Of a DNA stretch of 64,000 bases, positions 11,661 to 24,518 are shown piece by piece (the stretch's first letter is position 1; every line of letters starts with the position of its first letter). The notes under the pieces are model-generated. The model saw nothing but the letters and a program-made list of their open reading frames with translations. It did not search any database and had not been told where the DNA came from. This stretch comes from Vandiemenella viatica (Eukaryota > Arthropoda > Insecta > Orthoptera > Morabidae). The stretch is from positions 275,405,930 to 275,469,929 of the forward strand of contig JARYHS010008074.1 in assembly GCA_031002005.1 (NCBI GenBank), read 5' to 3'. Made by a program: the position numbers and the translations under genes.

Positions 11661-12389
11661 TCCTAAAAAAGGAACAATATAAAGACCTTAAAATACTTAA
11701 ACAAAAAACAAATTCATTGCAACACGTGCCACACTTCTCCCAGCTCGATGGCTGGAACAACCCTTCCACTTGTGCCTCATCCACCGAGTCTATACCGCCC
11801 TGTTCTAAACTTCTGATTAAACTTCCAGAAGCAAAAACAGATGTGAAAAAGCTTGCAGAACTTCCACAATTGCGGAAGCAGAAGCAGAGGACTGTTACAT
11901 TACTAGCAGCCACAGCAGCGTGCTCTACCAGCCACGGACCATGTGACGTGACAGCATCAGGAATGAGACGACCCTGCTTACAGTATGTGACCAATACAGT
12001 ATTAGTGCAGTTAGAGTTTTACACCACCTATCTGGGCTGTTGTGTTGAAGCACTGGAAGCTTTGACTCCCGTGCGACCACCGTGCCACCATACCCAACTG
12101 AGCGAGGATGCCAGATTCAGGCTGCCGTTTCAAATGTGTAATGTACATTTTGTGATACCGTGACCACTGTAATTAATGTGCCCAGCCAAGGAAGCAGCCC
12201 TTAGCCTATTAACATAGGTTAATTGCAGACAGCCTCTGCATTATTCTGTTTCTTGCAGTGCCATATTGGGAGAGATCTCATGCTCTCACCGACTTTGTAT
12301 ATTGGTTAGTCGTTGCATATCTTTGACTGAATACAATAGCTTTAATGCAATAACTTTCAGCCATAGCTTGACTTTTTGTGCACCGATTA
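11661..12389. other. No recognisable feature; unsupported 179-codon frame on plus strand
   Basis: A 179-codon plus-strand frame (11624-12163) begins inside the hAT remnant and has no recognisable motif; the opposite strand is also open for 116 codons (11644-11994). The sequence may contain the degraded N-terminal half of the hAT gene, but I could not align it. Confidence 0.35.
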
Positions 12390-12391
12390 TA

Positions 12392-13670
12392 TGAGGTCTG
12401 TTACAAAAGTATCTGAACTTTTTTTTTTTTTTTTTTTGCAAAAACCCGATTGAATGAAGCACGATTGCATGAGCCGACCTTGAACCTTCGTGCGCATGTA
12501 TGAATTTATCCCCACCTGTCAATAGTGTCAGTTGCTGGTAAGCAGTATTTGAGTGAGATTATGTGTCGTGCTCTCATCAATTTTTAACTGCAAGGAAAAT
12601 GATGGAACAACTGGAGCAGTGATATTGCATCAAACTTTGCCAGAAACTGGATGATAGCCAGGTAGAAACCATTTGGAAGATTCAGATGGCTTTCGGTGAT
12701 GATGCTATGGGCATCACACAGATTAAGGAGTGCTAGAACCAATTTAAAGATGGCCGTACATTGGTGGAGAGCGAGCCACACTCTAGTCGGCCATCAACGT
12801 TCTGAAATCACCAGACCATTGCCAAAGTGGACACTGTGGTGATGTGGGACTGTCGTGCAACTATGCAAAAAATTGCGGGAGAGGTGGGCATCAGCACTTG
12901 TTCGGCACATTCCGAATTGGCCATGAAGTGAGTGTTGGCAAAATTCGTGCCGAAGCTGCTGATAGTGGCGCAAAAGCAATTTCGTTTTGAAGTCTTGCAG
13001 GACATGCTGGACTTCACAAACAGTGAGCCCAGCTTCATGAACACCATAATCACTGGTGACGAGTCCTGGGTATACGGGTACGACCTGGAAACAAAATCCC
13101 AGTCGTCACAGTGGAAGCATTTCACGTCATCAAGACCAAACATGTGCACAGCAATGTCAAACTGCTTTCTTTGACTCCCATGGTGTGTTATGCCATGAGT
13201 ACACACCACAGGGTCAAACAATCACCAAACAGTACAACAGGAAAGTCCTCTGTCACCTACATTATGCTGTGTGGTGCAATAGATTGGAGTTGTGGTCAAC
13301 AGGAAATTGGCATCTCCATCACGACAATGCTCCAGCACATTCCTTGCACTTGATTCAGACTTTTTTGGTGAATAACAAAACTCCAGTGGTTCAACAGGCT
13401 CCTTACTCTCCTGATATGGCCCCCAACGACTTCTGTCTGTTCCCCAAACTCAAGAGGCAATTGAAAGGAAAGCGATTTCAGACAAGAGATGACATTATGG
13501 TTGCAACGACAGCACAGCTAACTCCCATTCTGAAAGAGGCTTTCTAGGAATGCTTCCAACAATGGCAGCACAACTGGGACAAGATTGTTGACACCCAGGA
13601 AGACTACTTTGAAGGTGATTAGGTTTCCAATGCTCCAGATAAGCCAGTTTTTTTTAATTCCCAGACCTCA
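12392..13670 (+). mobile_element. Complete mariner element (non-functional) with TA target duplication
   Basis: The element is 1279 bp, bounded by inverted termini TGAGGTCTG (12392) and CAGACCTCA (ending 13670), with TA on both sides (12390-12391 and 13671-13672). The size and TA duplication are typical of mariner. A T run of 18 lies just inside the left end (about 12421). The inside encodes a degenerate D,D34D transposase in the same orientation. Confidence 0.92.
12599..13622 (+). pseudogene. Mariner D,D34D transposase pseudogene
   Basis: The reading starts ATGATGGAACAACTGGAGC and hits a stop at codon 8. Across several frames it preserves the mariner protein: an N-terminal HTH region (QKLDDSQVETIWKIQ, GDDAMGITQIKE, FKDGRTLVESEP, SRPST), the linker block FVPKLL, then IITGDESWVYGYDLETKSQS with the first catalytic Asp. 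Further on are HHDNAPAHS with the second Asp and YSPDMAPNDF with the third. Exactly 34 residues separate the last two aspartates, confirming D,D34D. The protein would end EDYFEGD at 13622. Frameshifts near 12900-12930 and about 13140-13170 plus at least three in-frame stops make it inactive. Confidence 0.92.
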
Positions 13671-13672
13671 TA

Positions 13673-14841
13673 TGCATGTGCTTAAATGATTGTTTATCAG
13701 AATTTGTATTAATTGTGGTGCTCATGAAGGTCTTGTAATTATCAGAATCCTTTGTATACATTAAATTTTGCAAAAGCATAGTTTTTCTTTCATTACTGGA
13801 CTAAGGATAAGAACCCCTCCTATCCCAAGTATAAATGTTGACTATGTGTATTTCTGGTCCACCCATCTTGATGTTCACAGGAAAATTAGTTGTTATTGTG
13901 TTGAAACATCCCTTTTAAGGGTACATTTACACTGGAACCGACTTTGGGCATTTTTTCACTCTACCTAATATGGCAGATATCGGCCAAACCAACAATCACG
14001 CAACAGTATGGATTCTGGTGGAAGTGGTTACACTGTGACCAACCTACTCAGCCAAACTACTGACTTCCATCACACATCAAATAATTTTGTTTTATTCAGC
14101 CGAAAGCACTTGTCTCACATATGAGCATTCATGGCCTCACTGAAATGAAGGTGTCTCCAATAGATACGTTTCACCAATCCAACACCAGAAAATTATTTTA
14201 ATCAATGAACATTTAGCACGATTTGTTTTGATATTTCAATAAATTACATAAATTTATCTCATAAAACTTTTTTTTTTGTACCTTCTCACAAGTTTTCCTT
14301 TTCAGTTATCAACAGACCAGACTATATAGATGATTTATAAACAAAAATAAAAATTTAAAACTGCATTATAAAATTAAAATAAACATGTAAATTAAAAAAA
14401 AAAAGAGTGTCATTTACCCATTTACTTTTCTGATACCAAACATAATATTAAATCTCAAGAACATTCAAGTTTGTCCACATTAAAACAAGATATGTTGGAA
14501 ACTGAAGAAAAATCGGTTGAAGTCTGGGCCAGTTGGGTGAGCTGTGGTAACTATTCAGCAGAGTGAAAAATCAGTCGAAGTCTGTTCCAGTGCAAATGTA
14601 CCCAAAGGGTTGAAACATTACATTACAATCAATCCCCTTTTCATTTATCTTCCCTCTAAAATGACTAGGATTTATACCAAAACACTATAAAGTGTGTTAA
14701 TGTATATTTGGTTATCACCTTCCTTCATTTGTGGTGAGTGACAAGTTTATTTTCCCAATGCTTCATTATTTTTATAAGTGTAAATTACTTAACCCCCCTC
14801 AATGAATAATTACTTTTGTGAGGTACACAAATATATTATTT
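13673..14841. other. Intronic sequence, nothing recognised
   Basis: AT-rich non-coding DNA. No repeat or coding signature was identified. Confidence 0.4.
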
Positions 14842-15374
14842 ACTAGCATTTACCCATTGCTTCACACAAGCGGATCTTGGCGTGTATAGAATTACTCTGA
14901 GCTTTTTTAGTTTAGTACTAAATATTAACTTGGAGAAACAAAAAAATATAGATTTCATTTAAAGATTTTCCTTCCTTTTAGTTACTACCTGAGATTCAGT
15001 TTTCATTACTATAGTTCGAAATTTTTTATTATACTTATATTTTAACACAAAATAATATATGAAAAATAATAAATTAAAGCTACATAAAACATTATGTCTA
15101 AGGGTGCTTTCACACCAAACGCGTCCAGTCGCGTTGAGCCCGTCCAGTCCCGTCAAGAGCGTCCAGCTGAGTCAACAGGAAAATCCAACATACCTACTCC
15201 CATTTGGTCATTCACACAGGTAGTGTCTCAGCCCCGTTCGGCCTAAGCCAGTCCCGTCGAGTGGAGGGTGAACCCAACCTGTCTTGATTCTGGTGCGTCC
15301 AGTCCAGTCCAGTCTCATTGTTACCGACTTGGTGCAAAGTGCGTGTTTTGTGTATTTTTTCATAACCATCGAAA

Positions 15375-15521
15375 ATGGATGTTGAGAAATTAATCGAACT
15401 GGTTAGAGAACGAAAGGAGATTTATGATAAGCATCCAAATCACTGCAACAGAGATTTAATAGCTGCCATTTGGAAGGAAACTGATCAGTTGAAAACATCT
15501 GGTCAGTTATTTTTATTCTAA
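15375..15521 (+). pseudogene. MADF-like protein fragment of Harbinger element
   Basis: From the ATG at 15375 the frame reads MDVEKLIELVRERKEIYDKH, PNHCNRDLIAAIWKE and TDQLKTSG, then ends in-frame with a stop soon after a possible splice donor (GGTCAG). The pattern L..(L)V..R..IYD..H..(Y/C)..RD....W.EI is the start of a MADF (Myb/SANT-like) DNA-binding domain. PIF/Harbinger elements carry such a DNA-binding protein beside the transposase. Only the N-terminal third of a MADF domain remains here. Confidence 0.75.
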
Positions 15522-15649
15522 ATTTTATTTTTTACAATTATTACTCCAATTCATACCTGTTTTTTTAATTGATTAAGTTACAAATAAAAAGTAGATGTAA
15601 CGAAGTGATATATGTTCGTACTTCAACAATCAATTTGATCATTTTGCCA

Positions 15650-15866
15650 AGGCACAGATCCTTTTGGCGAGATGAAATAGTTAGTTAATACTTCCCTGAT
15701 TCTGATGGCTTCACAACTATCTCTTCTTTCAGAAGTTGGTGGGATAGGGTGAAGCTCATTCACTTCTCTCATCTCGACCAGAAATCGCTTTTCGAATGCA
15801 TTATCCTCTTCATTTCGTAGAATTTAACTATGCAAAACACAGGCACTACGAATCATATTTCATTCG
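15650..15866 (-). pseudogene. Harbinger transposase C-terminal fragment
   Basis: Minus-strand translation gives MIRSACVLHS, then after a stop NEEDNAFEKRFLVEMREVNE and finally CEAIRIREVLTNYFISPKGS. The A(C/A)VLHN..L....  block followed by (A)(I)RIRE.L..YF.SP.G..PWQ is the C-terminal signature of Harbinger/HARBI1-type nucleases. One in-frame stop replaces the usual Asn-Phe after VLH. The catalytic DDE core is missing from this copy. Confidence 0.75.
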
Positions 15867-18718
15867 AAAATAATTATAAAACTTTAACGGATCATTCACC
15901 AAGTCCGGAAACAAATGAATAAATGCGCCATACATATCTCTTCTTAAATTGATAGGATGAAAACACAATCGACACATTGATTTATTTATTTTTTTCGGCG
16001 GTCTATCCGTCGCAAAACAAATTTAAGCAGCTCAACCTCCATCACAAAAATTTTGCTACAACTGACTTGTATCGACTGGACTGGACTGGAAAGGACTGGA
16101 CGGGCTTGCACTTGACGGATCTAGGTGTGACTGGATTGACTTGTAGAGACTGGCTTGGTGTGAAACCAGCCTAATGGTTCAATAAGAAGTTTGAGAGACA
16201 TTTTCCGGAGGATAGAAACTGCTTATTAATGTAAAATCAAATGCACCTTACTTTAGACATAAAGGCGACACGAAAGGTACCGTCTGTGATAGTTTTGACA
16301 GAACATTCAACTGCCATTCATAAAGATATCTTTATCTCCAACGATAGCAGTTACAACAACGAATCTAAAATTGCTGGCCAGTTTTCATATGCAATATATA
16401 TAAAGTAAATTCTCATGCCGTATATAATAAAATGTATTTTTTGCTTATAACTTCTACGCAACCACCCGAACTTCTAGCCATTTTTTATCATTGTATCTCA
16501 AAATTGAAATGGTTACATTGAAATACGGCTGGACCGAAAAAATATGTCGCCATTGCCACATGAAATATAGACGTGGACATGCACAGCGGTTGGTTTGTTT
16601 TCGTGATTACACTTCATCACTAACATTGCAATCATTAAAGTAGCTTATTAATTATTAACAGTAATTGAATGCCTCATACCTTTTGTTGTTCCTAGAACAT
16701 TCTTGTTCAGATTGCATTTCGACCTAACCACAATCATACTGATATTGCCGCTTCAAAATCAAGCGATGCAGATACACTTAAACGCATGAAATTCATCACT
16801 AAATACATTTTTTGTAATGACAGGATTTCAGGATTCAAAGTACGCCCAGCATAAATTATAAGAATTATAATTCGTTTTCAGTGACACCAAATTACTAATG
16901 TCGTTAGTTCACCCGCCTGTAAGTAATTCCAAAGTTTCAAGAATCGATCACGAAGCGAATGTATCAATGCGGATGTGACAGAAACTATGTCATATACGAA
17001 CGTAATCATTAGTCAAATTAGTGGTTAGGTTGAAATGCAGCCTGGACCAGAATGCAATTGACTCGCTTTGTTAGAGCATAACGCATGATGATTTAGTTTT
17101 ATTGTTATTTACGCGGTGTGGCATAACGTTTTAAGATGCTTAATTGATTTTTAGTTTCTCTGGTTCCATGTTGCTGTCGTCATTAACCCAAAGCACGTAT
17201 GGCGATAAACATTGCAGAATCTGGTTATGAGACTTATTTAGTAGAAATAACAGTTTATTTTACTGGCCGTGGTTTGAACAGCAGCCAAAATTTGTACACA
17301 CGTTCCCTTGGGCGATAGTACTGACGAATATTTGCACTTTATAGCCACAAAATATATATTAATCGAGTAACGTACGTAGAAATATGGAAAGTTCCGCACA
17401 AGTCATTGTGGGGAAATGTATTGTTACCTGTTGATATTTATGGTAGCTGTTTTTCATACATCTTTCTTCGAGAAAAAAACTGATTTTCTTAACCATAATG
17501 ATATGTAAAGAAGAAATATTGGCTTATTAATGTACAACGTTTAGCGACCAGAGACAAACTGTTAACTGTCTACCAGAGTATAATTTAGAAATTGGTAGTC
17601 CTATCATTACCTTGGCGCCACAATATGATGATGGATTCTTATAGAACTCGACGAAACAAATCGAAAGTAAAGAATAACATTTTTTGATATCTCGCTTGGT
17701 TCTCGAGATATATTGGGTCAAATATTACGTAGTTAGGCTGATATGCTACCTGGACCAGGAGCGTAATTGGAAGTGCCATAGCTTTATAATTTGCCATACC
17801 GTTTTTGAATACATGCTTCTCTAGAAAATGTGTATATAAAAGTAAAAAGGAAACGTATTCTAGACCAGATGCGACAGATATTTTACAATGAGGCACAGAA
17901 TTAATAGTATAGAACAACCATCTCCAATGATGTTATTCACGCCAAACATAATATCGAAGTAAAGAACAAAATCTTTCGATATCTAACCTAGATTTCTAAA
18001 TATCTTAATTCAAAATATCCCTAAATTCATGGCACAGAGGGAAATATATATTACTTCTTGTCCAGGTCACACATCATCCTAATCACATCGTCTTTGACAT
18101 AACGTTTCTCGTATTCTTGCATAAGAATGCTCCTGGCCGCATTTTAAACAAATTAACAAAACCTGGCTAGAACTAAGCGAAATGTCAAAATGTCTCGCCT
18201 TAAGAAAACATCGTAAAATTGCGGTGCCACGGAATTTTTTCTTCTGATATAGGCCACATTTCGACCTAACCACACAATCTATGTGATACGTACTATATCT
18301 CCAGAACTAAGCGAAGTCTGGAAACGTCTCATCGTATAAAAATGCATCATCAAATTGCGGCGTAATTAGGGGTATGATGGTTATTTAATAAATATAACAG
18401 TTTATTCTACCGGCTGTGGTTTGAACAGCAGTCAAAATTTTTACACGTTTCTTTTGCGATATTATTACGGAATATTTGCACATAAGAAATAGGTACCGTT
18501 ACCTTTTAATGTTTTTGTAGGCACCTTTCTTCGAGCGTTTTTCGTTAATATTGTACGGCATTCAGCGAAAATTTAAAAACATGTCGTACCAGAGAAAAAG
18601 TTTGTAATTGTCAAAGATGTTAATAATCATAGCGACTGCGCTTACAGTAAATTATGTATTAATGACACTTGATACATTTGAGTCAGATATTCCGTTAATA
18701 TTAATGTTTTAAATTTCG

Positions 18719-19269
18719 GATAATAGATTAGATAAATAGCTGAAGTCAAGAAACGAAACATGATCCTAAAAAAAGGAGATTGTGATTTTATTGTCAGTTT
18801 TTCTGCAAGGAGTGAACATCTCAACTACAGTGTGATCCGTATATTATAATACCGATCTAGAAATGAATTTAAATATTTCCAGTTTCATTCAGTAGACCTA
18901 CATATCAGTCATTAGCTATTTTCCCAGATTTTGACTGGCACCATTAGCTCGAAAAACTTGAAATCCACATCCAAATTGCTGCGGTACTAATTGCGCGATA
19001 ATAGATTAGAGAAATAGCTGAAGTCAAGAAACAAAACATGATCCTAAAAAAAAGGAGATTGTGATTTTCTGTCAGTTTTTCTGCAAGGAGTGAACATCTC
19101 AACTACAGTGTGATCCGTATATTATAATTACCGATCTAGAAATGAATTTAAATATTTCCAGTTTCATTTAGTACATATCAGTCATTAGCTATTTTCCCAG
19201 ATATTGACTGGCACCATTAGCTCGAAAAACTTGAAATTCACATCCAAATTGCTGCGGTACTAATTGCGC
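18719..19269. repeat. Tandem duplication, two units of 278 and 273 bp
   Basis: Both units run from GATAATAGATTAGATAAATA (second: GATAATAGATTAGAGAAATA) to GCTGCGGTACTAATTGCGC. Unit 1 is 18719-18996 and unit 2 is 18997-19269. They differ by only a handful of substitutions and small indels (for example TTCAGTAGACCTACATATC versus TTTAGTACATATC), so the duplication is recent compared with the surrounding element. Confidence 0.93.
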
Positions 19270-19704
19270 GATACCCGTTCCAGTAAAGAGACACACACAG
19301 CTTGCTTACAGATATATAATAGTATAGATGAGAAATATAAAAAAGTAATATTAAAAACAATAGACAAAAAAATCATGTGACAATGTGAGTTTGGTAATGA
19401 CGAATTAAATCACCATTTTTCACTCAATAGAAAGAATAAATTTGTGGCACTTACTTTCTATTACATGTTATATGAAAAAATAGTAAAATATCTTCAAGAG
19501 GCCAATCTTATCTTTTACAATCTTGTAGTTGTAAGCTGAATGTTGTCTAGCAAACCATATTTTGATGTAATAACTCACATTGCCTTCCAGGATGTAATTT
19601 TCTTGGTAATTGGCACATTAGCTTAAATGAGTTAAACTGGAGTTTCAGAGGGAAATGCTGTGAAGCAATATTAACATCGAAAGGAAAGATAAAGTATATG
19701 CGTT

Positions 19705-21715
19705 AGGAACGTACACAAACTACGTGGCTTGGTCAAGAGGGGGCGGGGGGGGAGTGTTGGCTGGAAGGATACGCTGGGCTACTGTAAGCTACCTTACTCT
19801 CTATTTTCGATATTCAGTAACGATCCAACGAAGTTTGAGGTTAACATTCAATACACGATACCATAGTTTCAAATCGAGATAACAACACTTTAAGTTCAGA
19901 AAAGTAAATAAACAACACATCGCAACCATAAATAAGAAGTTTCTAGTAAAATATAAACCATAAACTTACCTAAATGAGTGTAATCCATAATAATCCTGAA
20001 GCAAAATACACAGGTTTGTTTACCCGACCACAACGCTAATATTCCACCAAATTAAACACTGTAAAGCACTTTAATAATTAGAATTTCACCATCTGATGTT
20101 AAATTCACTAATAACTCGCAGTTCCAGACCAATTTAAAGCAGTAAATATGATTTTTAAAGCATCTCCACATGGGATTTAGTTCAACATTTAATTCCACCA
20201 CATCTAAATAATTTCAGAGCTTTAAAAGTAAATTTAATCAAGTAAAATAACTAGCCAGTCAATATTCTCTAAGTTTCCGATAATTATTAACTAATAAAAA
20301 GAAGATATAAGTAAATAAAAGTCGACTTGGTGATGGCGTCGTAGCAACGAACTTTTAAGATTTAATTTCTCACCAACTAACATCTTTCACGAAATAAAAA
20401 CTTTTCTGAAGTACTTAAATTAAATAAAGGTTCGATTTAAATTTAGTTTCAGGCCACAACTGTCTTTAAATAAAAAGTGAAGTTTCGGTTGCACAATCTA
20501 CGAAAACAGTAAAACTTAGAAATTCTATAACTTCTGATAGCATTAACCAATTTAAAAGATTTTTACACCACTGGACTCAGCAAAGACTGGGGAACACTTT
20601 GAAAATAATATTAACTTGAGATTTTAAAGATTTGCGGGGTCACAATTTTCATGTGACGTATGATGACGTATCGCAATACTCGAAACAAATTTGCTTTTAA
20701 ATTAACCAACTTTCAAAATTCATTTTCACCGGTCTGGAAGCTCTAAAAACAAAACCAAACACACCACTACACTTTGCTCATTACGCTCTTCATCTTGTGA
20801 TTTTCCGGCAGCACTCAGGTAACAGAATCTTTTTCCAGATAGACTATTGTCTAGGTCAGTAGACCACTTTGATAAAAGTGACCCGGACGCCATTTTTATC
20901 ACATTTCGCTGAAGTATCTTGTCGGGTTAAGATGTAGAGCTCTGCTAGACGAGTTCAAACAGGACCGACTCAGGCTCGCGGTGGCTTATGGGTAGACAGT
21001 ATCAGAATAGTATGGCGTACCGGCGCCATTTCTAAAAAGGGCATGGCCAACTCAACCGGCTAAAAACTTTCCGACATGTGTTCACCTTAACTTTCAACTT
21101 CATTCGGGGTAGTGCGGTCTGTTCTGTTTCACGACTTGTGATCTTCGGCCAATGATTTTCTCCGATTGCCGTTGCTAACTGTGACTTTTGTAACTTCTGT
21201 GAAAATTTCAAGAATATATACTTCAGTTATCTGGATGCAGACTTTTATTTCTACTTTAGTACCTTTCTTACAGGAGGTTTAATCTGTAAGTGGCGACCGC
21301 GTTAATTATTACAGTTAGCATTCTACAAGGTTTTACACGGTTATAGAACTTTTTCCGAACTTTGACAACTTTTTGGATAACTTCAAGCTTAGGTGGTCAA
21401 GCCGATACCAGCCCCGGTATGCAGCTTCGACCCTAACACTACGTGGGGGGAGGGGGGGGGGGTTCTGAGCCAGACCACTTAGCTTTCCTTTCAAAACATT
21501 TTTCACAGTTAAAATGAGGAACAGAACTCACAACAGCATGTGAATATTTATTTCCCTCAGTTAATTATCTCCGTATGTAATTTACAATAGTCTGATAAAA
21601 GAAAACAGTACAAAATGTCTTCTGGAATCAAAAGGAAAAAAAGCTACGTGCTACATCGGAGGAGGGTGGTTTCACAGGAGGCTAAAATGGAGCTACGTGG
21701 TATGTGCACACTCCC
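19705..21715. mobile_element. Putative terminal-inverted-repeat DNA element, unclassified
   Basis: Left end AGGAACGTACACAAACTACG then TGG, and right end (reverse-complemented) GGGAGTGTGCACATACCACG then TAG, form imperfect inverted repeats of about 24 bp. Poly-G patches follow ACTACGTGG at 19733-19754 and again at 21444-21463. No transposase was recognised. TGGCGACCGC at 21291 resembles a primer-binding site but no LTR pair supports it. The target duplication is unclear. Confidence 0.4.
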
Positions 21716-22400
21716 TTATTGAAGTTGAATGAAGGAGGACTGCAGTGACAAAAAACTAAACGGACACAAAAGACACTAATTTTTGGTTATGCCCTGCCTC
21801 CTAAAGATATAAAATGAAGTACATTGATAAGCCCACACGTCTTCAGTCAATTCAGCCACAAGAGAGATAATTTCCGATTCTTACATTTAGAGTGGAGGTA
21901 TTAGGAGAGCGAAAAAAAAATGTATTACTGAAAATGTTACACATGATAAAGAAATTGATCATAAGGTAAAAATAGAGGAAATATATAAGTTGTGAAAAAT
22001 TTTCATAAAAGATAGCTATATAAATGAAAAAAACTGAATATTAAAAAAGATAATAATGAAAGTAAAAAATACGTATTTTTAGAATTTCTGTGCCAAAATC
22101 GATAAGGAAATTGGCTACTTTCTTTGCACATGATAACAAAAATTATTATTTACCCTTTTTGGATAGCCAATGCTTAAATGTGGCCCTGATTCAACTATGT
22201 ATTCGTTAATTTTAACTGAATTTTTGTGTTAATTGGCTGAAAGTTTTTAGTGATTAGAAAATTTTTGATTTGGAACCAATAGGGAAAATATGCTGAATTA
22301 CTGTTATAAATGGTAGGATGAGATGGTAAGAGGAAGTTGAGTACTATCTGACACTGAGGTCTGACGGGCGAGAGTTAACCAGAATGGTTGATGGGCCAAG
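21716..22400. other. AT-rich sequence, nothing recognised
   Basis: No coding or repeat signature was identified. Confidence 0.35.
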
Positions 22401-24474
22401 TCCCACATGCAGAGTTTGGATGGGGAAGTGGTTTCAGGGAACACTCTGATGGTTGTGATTGTGAAACTGTTATTGAAGTTACAAGAGTAGTTAGAGTTAA
22501 CATGGACAGCAACAAGGTTGTCTAGATTTTTGGAGTAAACACTTTATCTCTGACCATTCATCCAGGTGGATAACTGATTCAAGGTGAGGTCGATGTAAGA
22601 ACTCTTGCAATTGAGGCAGGTTAACTGGTATAAGAGTTGGGACGCAGCACCTGGCATGGCGTATGATGGAGTACGTTTCTCTACTGGAAGGGTTGCAATA
22701 GATTGTGGTGGGTGGATACACATCAATTGTATTGCAAGGACACTTATTACAACACAAGAAGCCATGTGGTTTTGGGAACATCAGGGGGAAAGGGGGGGGA
22801 TCTGCACACAAGTATATTCTTCAGGTCATGTGGTCTGCTAAAGGGGATGCAAAGTGTAGTGGCAATGATTGTGGGGAGAATGCGATGTTTTTCTAGTAAA
22901 TATCTCAGAAAGTCACAGCCGTAACAAATAATCTGTTTGAAGGCTTGCTGAACAGAAGAGAATTGGCTGATAAGGAAAGAATTAGTCTTTTGGTGTGAAC
23001 GATAAGTTATGCCTTTGGAAAGCTGTTTGGCAACCAATTCTGGGGAATGATTGCAGTATATAAAAGGCTGGTGTCAAGTTGGTGAAGTAAACAGCGAGAG
23101 TCTTGAATGGAGCAGATACATTTACTTCGAAAGACTAGGCAGTAGGAGACAATATTTTGTGTTATATGGGTGGCAGTTGTCAAAGTATGGGTATTGTTGA
23201 AGGTTTTGGGGTTAAATGTGTTCATTATGCAGAGATGTCTATACCAAAGAAGGTGATGCGATTGTGAAAATAGGACTATATGATGCTTAAAGAGTACATG
23301 TTTTTAAGAGAGGGTTCAGATCATCAAAATGACACCTATATATATATGAACCAAACAGTTGGTTGTAAAATAATCTTTTGAAGGATTCTTCCAGTATGTC
23401 CAGGAAAAGGTTAGCATAGAGGAGTGCCATGTGAGTGATCATGACTGTCTCATAACTGATGGAAAATGAGGGACTGGAATGTGAAGAAATTTTTGATAAC
23501 AATAAAGGCATAGAGAGAGGCGATATTTATCATGGTCAGAAATGAGTCTGCATCAAGGGTGTAAAGACTGTTGACAGATGCTATAGTAACTGCCAAGTAT
23601 CTAACAACTAACCCTGAACTAAAGGTAGATATGCACTCTGTGGGCGACATGTAGGTAATAACTATGAGACATTCAGAATAGTCCAGCTTATGGATTTTTT
23701 GCTGCAGATACAGAACAGGGGTTTGGGGGCTCTTAGAAGTGAGGACAGAAATGGAGCGGGGTGAGAAACCTTTGCAAGGAATCGTACAGGGTTAAACAGA
23801 TTCTAAGAAGGTTGAGTTGGTTGCATCTATGGTACGGAGTCCGCATATGGAGTTGTGTGAGTGTTTTTTAAGGTCTTCACCTGTGCAATCAATCCTGTCC
23901 AACAGTGGTTGAGCACTAGTCAGTTAGGAGAATTGCCGACATTCCTGGGTAATTCATGATACTGGGCTGAGAGATTGAATACAGGAAGCAAGGCAATGAG
24001 AGAGTGGAAGTGAAGAAATTTTGGAGTAGGAGATTTAGATGGTGTTGAGGGAGATAAGATGGATCTAATTGGCAAGGAGTAATAACTTTTGGACACTAGG
24101 TTCAAGTTGTAGCATCAATCCTCACTGCTGCCAAAAGTAGCAAAACAATACTACAAGTAGAATGTGTGGCAGCATGAAAGAGTTCCTGATAAGAGTAGCA
24201 TGGTCAAATTTTGGAGTGGGGGAGAAAGTGAGGAACTTGAACAGAACACTGAGCTGAGGTTGGAAGAGGGGTGTGGAAGAAAGATTCACAACACAGATTT
24301 TTCATTTCTATAGTTGAAAATCAGTGAGGGTAGGTATGCTGGAGTTCTGTTACAAGAGCTGGTTGGGGAAACTGGGAAAGACACGGAGAGGTAATATGTG
24401 ACCTGTTGTGTGGGTTATGAAGATGTAAGTCCAGAATAAAGTAGCTCTCGCAGAGGGAGGAAGGTTTTCACAGC

Positions 24475-24518
<44 letters not shown>

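Larger units (their letters stand above)
15102..16171. mobile_element. PIF/Harbinger element with TAA target duplication
   Basis: The element is 1070 bp. It starts GGGTGCTTTCACACC and ends GGTGTGAAACCAGCC, imperfect inverted termini. TAA is repeated at 15099-15101 and 16172-16174, the 3-bp duplication typical of PIF/Harbinger. Subterminal regions are built of CGTCCAGTC-like repeats at the left (15120-15310) and their complements GACTGGAC at the right (16070-16150). It carries both a MADF-type exon and the C-terminal end of a Harbinger transposase on opposite strands, so it is an internally deleted copy. Confidence 0.88.
14842..19331. repeat. Modular unclassified repeat element (type C), with nested Harbinger
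   Basis: The left end reads ACTAGCATTTACCCATTGCT and the right end GATATATAATAGTATAGATG. These resemble the ends of the element that split the Helitron (39052-42010: AATAGCAGTTACCCGCGACT ... TATAGATATATAG). Internal modules recur: GTGGTTTGAACAGCAGCCAA at about 17270 and again, diverged, at about 18416; a GGTTGAAATGCAGCCTGGAC module at 17030 also occurs at 40971 in the other element. There is no coding capacity. The boundaries are inferred from end similarity, without a clear target duplication. Confidence 0.45.

Noticed and set aside
11624..12163. 179-codon plus-strand open frame
   Set aside because: It begins inside a minus-strand hAT remnant, the opposite strand is also open, and no domain or family resemblance is visible.
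21291..21300. TGGCGACCGC resembling a retrotransposon primer-binding site
   Set aside because: It is not preceded by a CA-ending LTR, and no repeat pair or gag/pol sequence was found nearby.
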